The notes below the pieces were generated by a model. That model ran no database searches. It was not told the origin of the DNA and was given only the letters and a program-made list of their open reading frames with translations. Made by a program: the position numbers and the translations under genes. This document shows, in pieces, positions 59,013 through 60,000 of a DNA stretch of 60,000 bases. The first letter of the stretch is position 1; every line of letters starts with the position of its first letter. The DNA is from Cryptomeria japonica (lineage: Eukaryota > Streptophyta > Pinopsida > Cupressales > Cupressaceae), in NCBI RefSeq assembly GCF_030272615.1, contig NC_081411.1, forward strand, positions 152,263,971 to 152,323,970. The letters run 5' to 3'.

Positions 59013-60000
59013 TTAGAAGAGTGACTTGACATCACTGTTACCCAATCCTGTATTCAAAGTTGTAAATGATTTGATGAATTCCAGAAAGCTTTGGGGAGTT
59101 GTGTTCTTAGGAAGCAAGTCTAAATAAAACTTCATTTTTTTCTCCATGCTTTTTTTGTAAGCTTCTTTTCCAATTAATTTATTTGATGTATCAACGAACT
59201 TAGGCAAACCAAGTTTAATCAAAGTAATTGTCTTTTCTTGCAGCTTCAATATCTTTTTGCTACCTTTATCCATAACTTTTGATGTTTCCCCTACTTTCTG
59301 TCATTTTTTAAAGATAGATAATGTCTTAATTGTGGCATCAATGTTGTTCTTAATTCCCTTGGATGCCAAATAGTTGTCACTGGTAGTGTAGACTACTTGC
59401 AAAATCCATTTTGTCATATCCTCTTTTGAACAAACATGTATTCTCTTCTCAATGTGCCCTTTGATTTTCATAAAAATTAATCTCAGACTTTCATTCAATT
59501 CAAACCATTCACACAACTTGTCACTCCTCTACATTATTTTCCCCCAAATGTTTTCTTGTATATACTTCATTCTATTTTTCATATTATCTTTCAATCTATG
59601 CTCCAAAGTTTTAATTTTATCATTTGCATTGTGCAGGTCTCCTTTCATTTGTGCACATTTTTTTCTTTCTTCCTCTACTTCCTCTTCCAATTTTTTTTTC
59701 TTTTTCCTTCTCATGATCCAATAGGTCCTTTATTTTTCTTATTTTGGCAGCAACAGACTCATAACTTTAATATAATTTCTGAAAACTGACCCCTTCATCA
59801 TCAATTTTTTTACTGCTTTTAGCCAGTTTTTCCCTCAATTCCTTCAATTTGTCCTCCATCTTTTCTTGCTCTGCAATTTCTACTATAGAGCCCGAATTTT
59901 TTATCCTTTTCTGTAAATCATTGCACTTGTTATCTAATGCTTTCCTCTTTGATTTTTCATTTGCTAGGTCTGCCTGTAACTATTCTATTTGTTTCTCCAG
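59013..60000 (-). pseudogene. Coiled-coil protein, C-terminal part (runs off the right edge)
   Basis: One minus-strand frame spans the end of the window with stops at about 59274-59300, 59517 and 59780. From the window edge inwards it encodes a long Lys/Glu/Leu heptad-rich coiled coil (60000-59580) and then a helical domain without recognised motifs, ending at 59013. The order coiled coil then helical C-terminus parallels the orphan accessory proteins at 32704-36526 and 3600-7646, but I see no convincing sequence match. Confidence 0.5.

Noticed and set aside
59640-59710. AAAGAAGGAAGA-type low-complexity tract
   Set aside because: It encodes the Lys/Glu coiled coil of the minus-strand ORF; no separate element is needed.

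Overview
The window looks like intergenic DNA from a large plant nuclear genome. It is AT-rich, has no recognisable single-copy host gene, and consists of transposable elements inserted into one another. Tat-type Ty3/gypsy elements, a chromovirus-type Ty3/gypsy element, an L1-type LINE with a plant-style ORF1 and a hAT-like transposase relic all point to a land plant. A gymnosperm (conifer) is my guess from the overall style; this is inference, not proof.

Layout. (1) 1-2458 plus 16309-17285 is a tandemly duplicated orphan element or gene (minus strand) with a palindrome-rich upstream region. It is split by a 13.85 kb Tat-like LTR retrotransposon (2459-16308, minus strand, target duplication CCTCC). 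That element carries gag, protease, a plant-type RNase H placed before the reverse transcriptase, RT, a degenerate gypsy RNase H, integrase, an antisense ORF with its own TATA box, and a long accessory ORF. (2) 17286-18982 plus 26919-28049 is older repeat DNA, including the 3' end of another Tat-family element. It is split by an L1-like LINE (18983-26906, plus strand, 12-bp duplication) that itself holds a solo LTR (20030-21654). (3) 28055-42332 is a chromovirus-type element (minus strand, duplication CCCTT, initiator-Met tRNA primer site). Its RT is split by a 6.4 kb insertion (32083-38483, duplication CATCT) that encodes one orphan protein of about 1,270 codons and no RT. (4) 42338-46750 holds gag-protease and LTR fragments of a Tat family. 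(5) 46750-58012 is a hAT-like transposase pseudogene split by a gag-protease-only LTR element (48534-56300, plus strand, duplication TGTGG). (6) 59013-60000 is the end of a broken coiled-coil ORF on the minus strand.

Most promising material: the 32.1-38.5 kb insertion. Its protein is recognisably related to the accessory ORF of the Tat-like element at 3.6-7.6 kb, so one uncharacterised protein family of about 1,300 residues occurs both as cargo of an RT-bearing element and as the only gene of a separate mobile unit. Also notable are a hairpin with a palindromic loop repeated through the LTRs and leader of the 48.5-56.3 kb family, and the divergent sense/antisense accessory gene pair in the Tat-like element. 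Nearly every ORF here is inactivated, often by G-to-A or C-to-T changes that fit decay of methylated cytosine.
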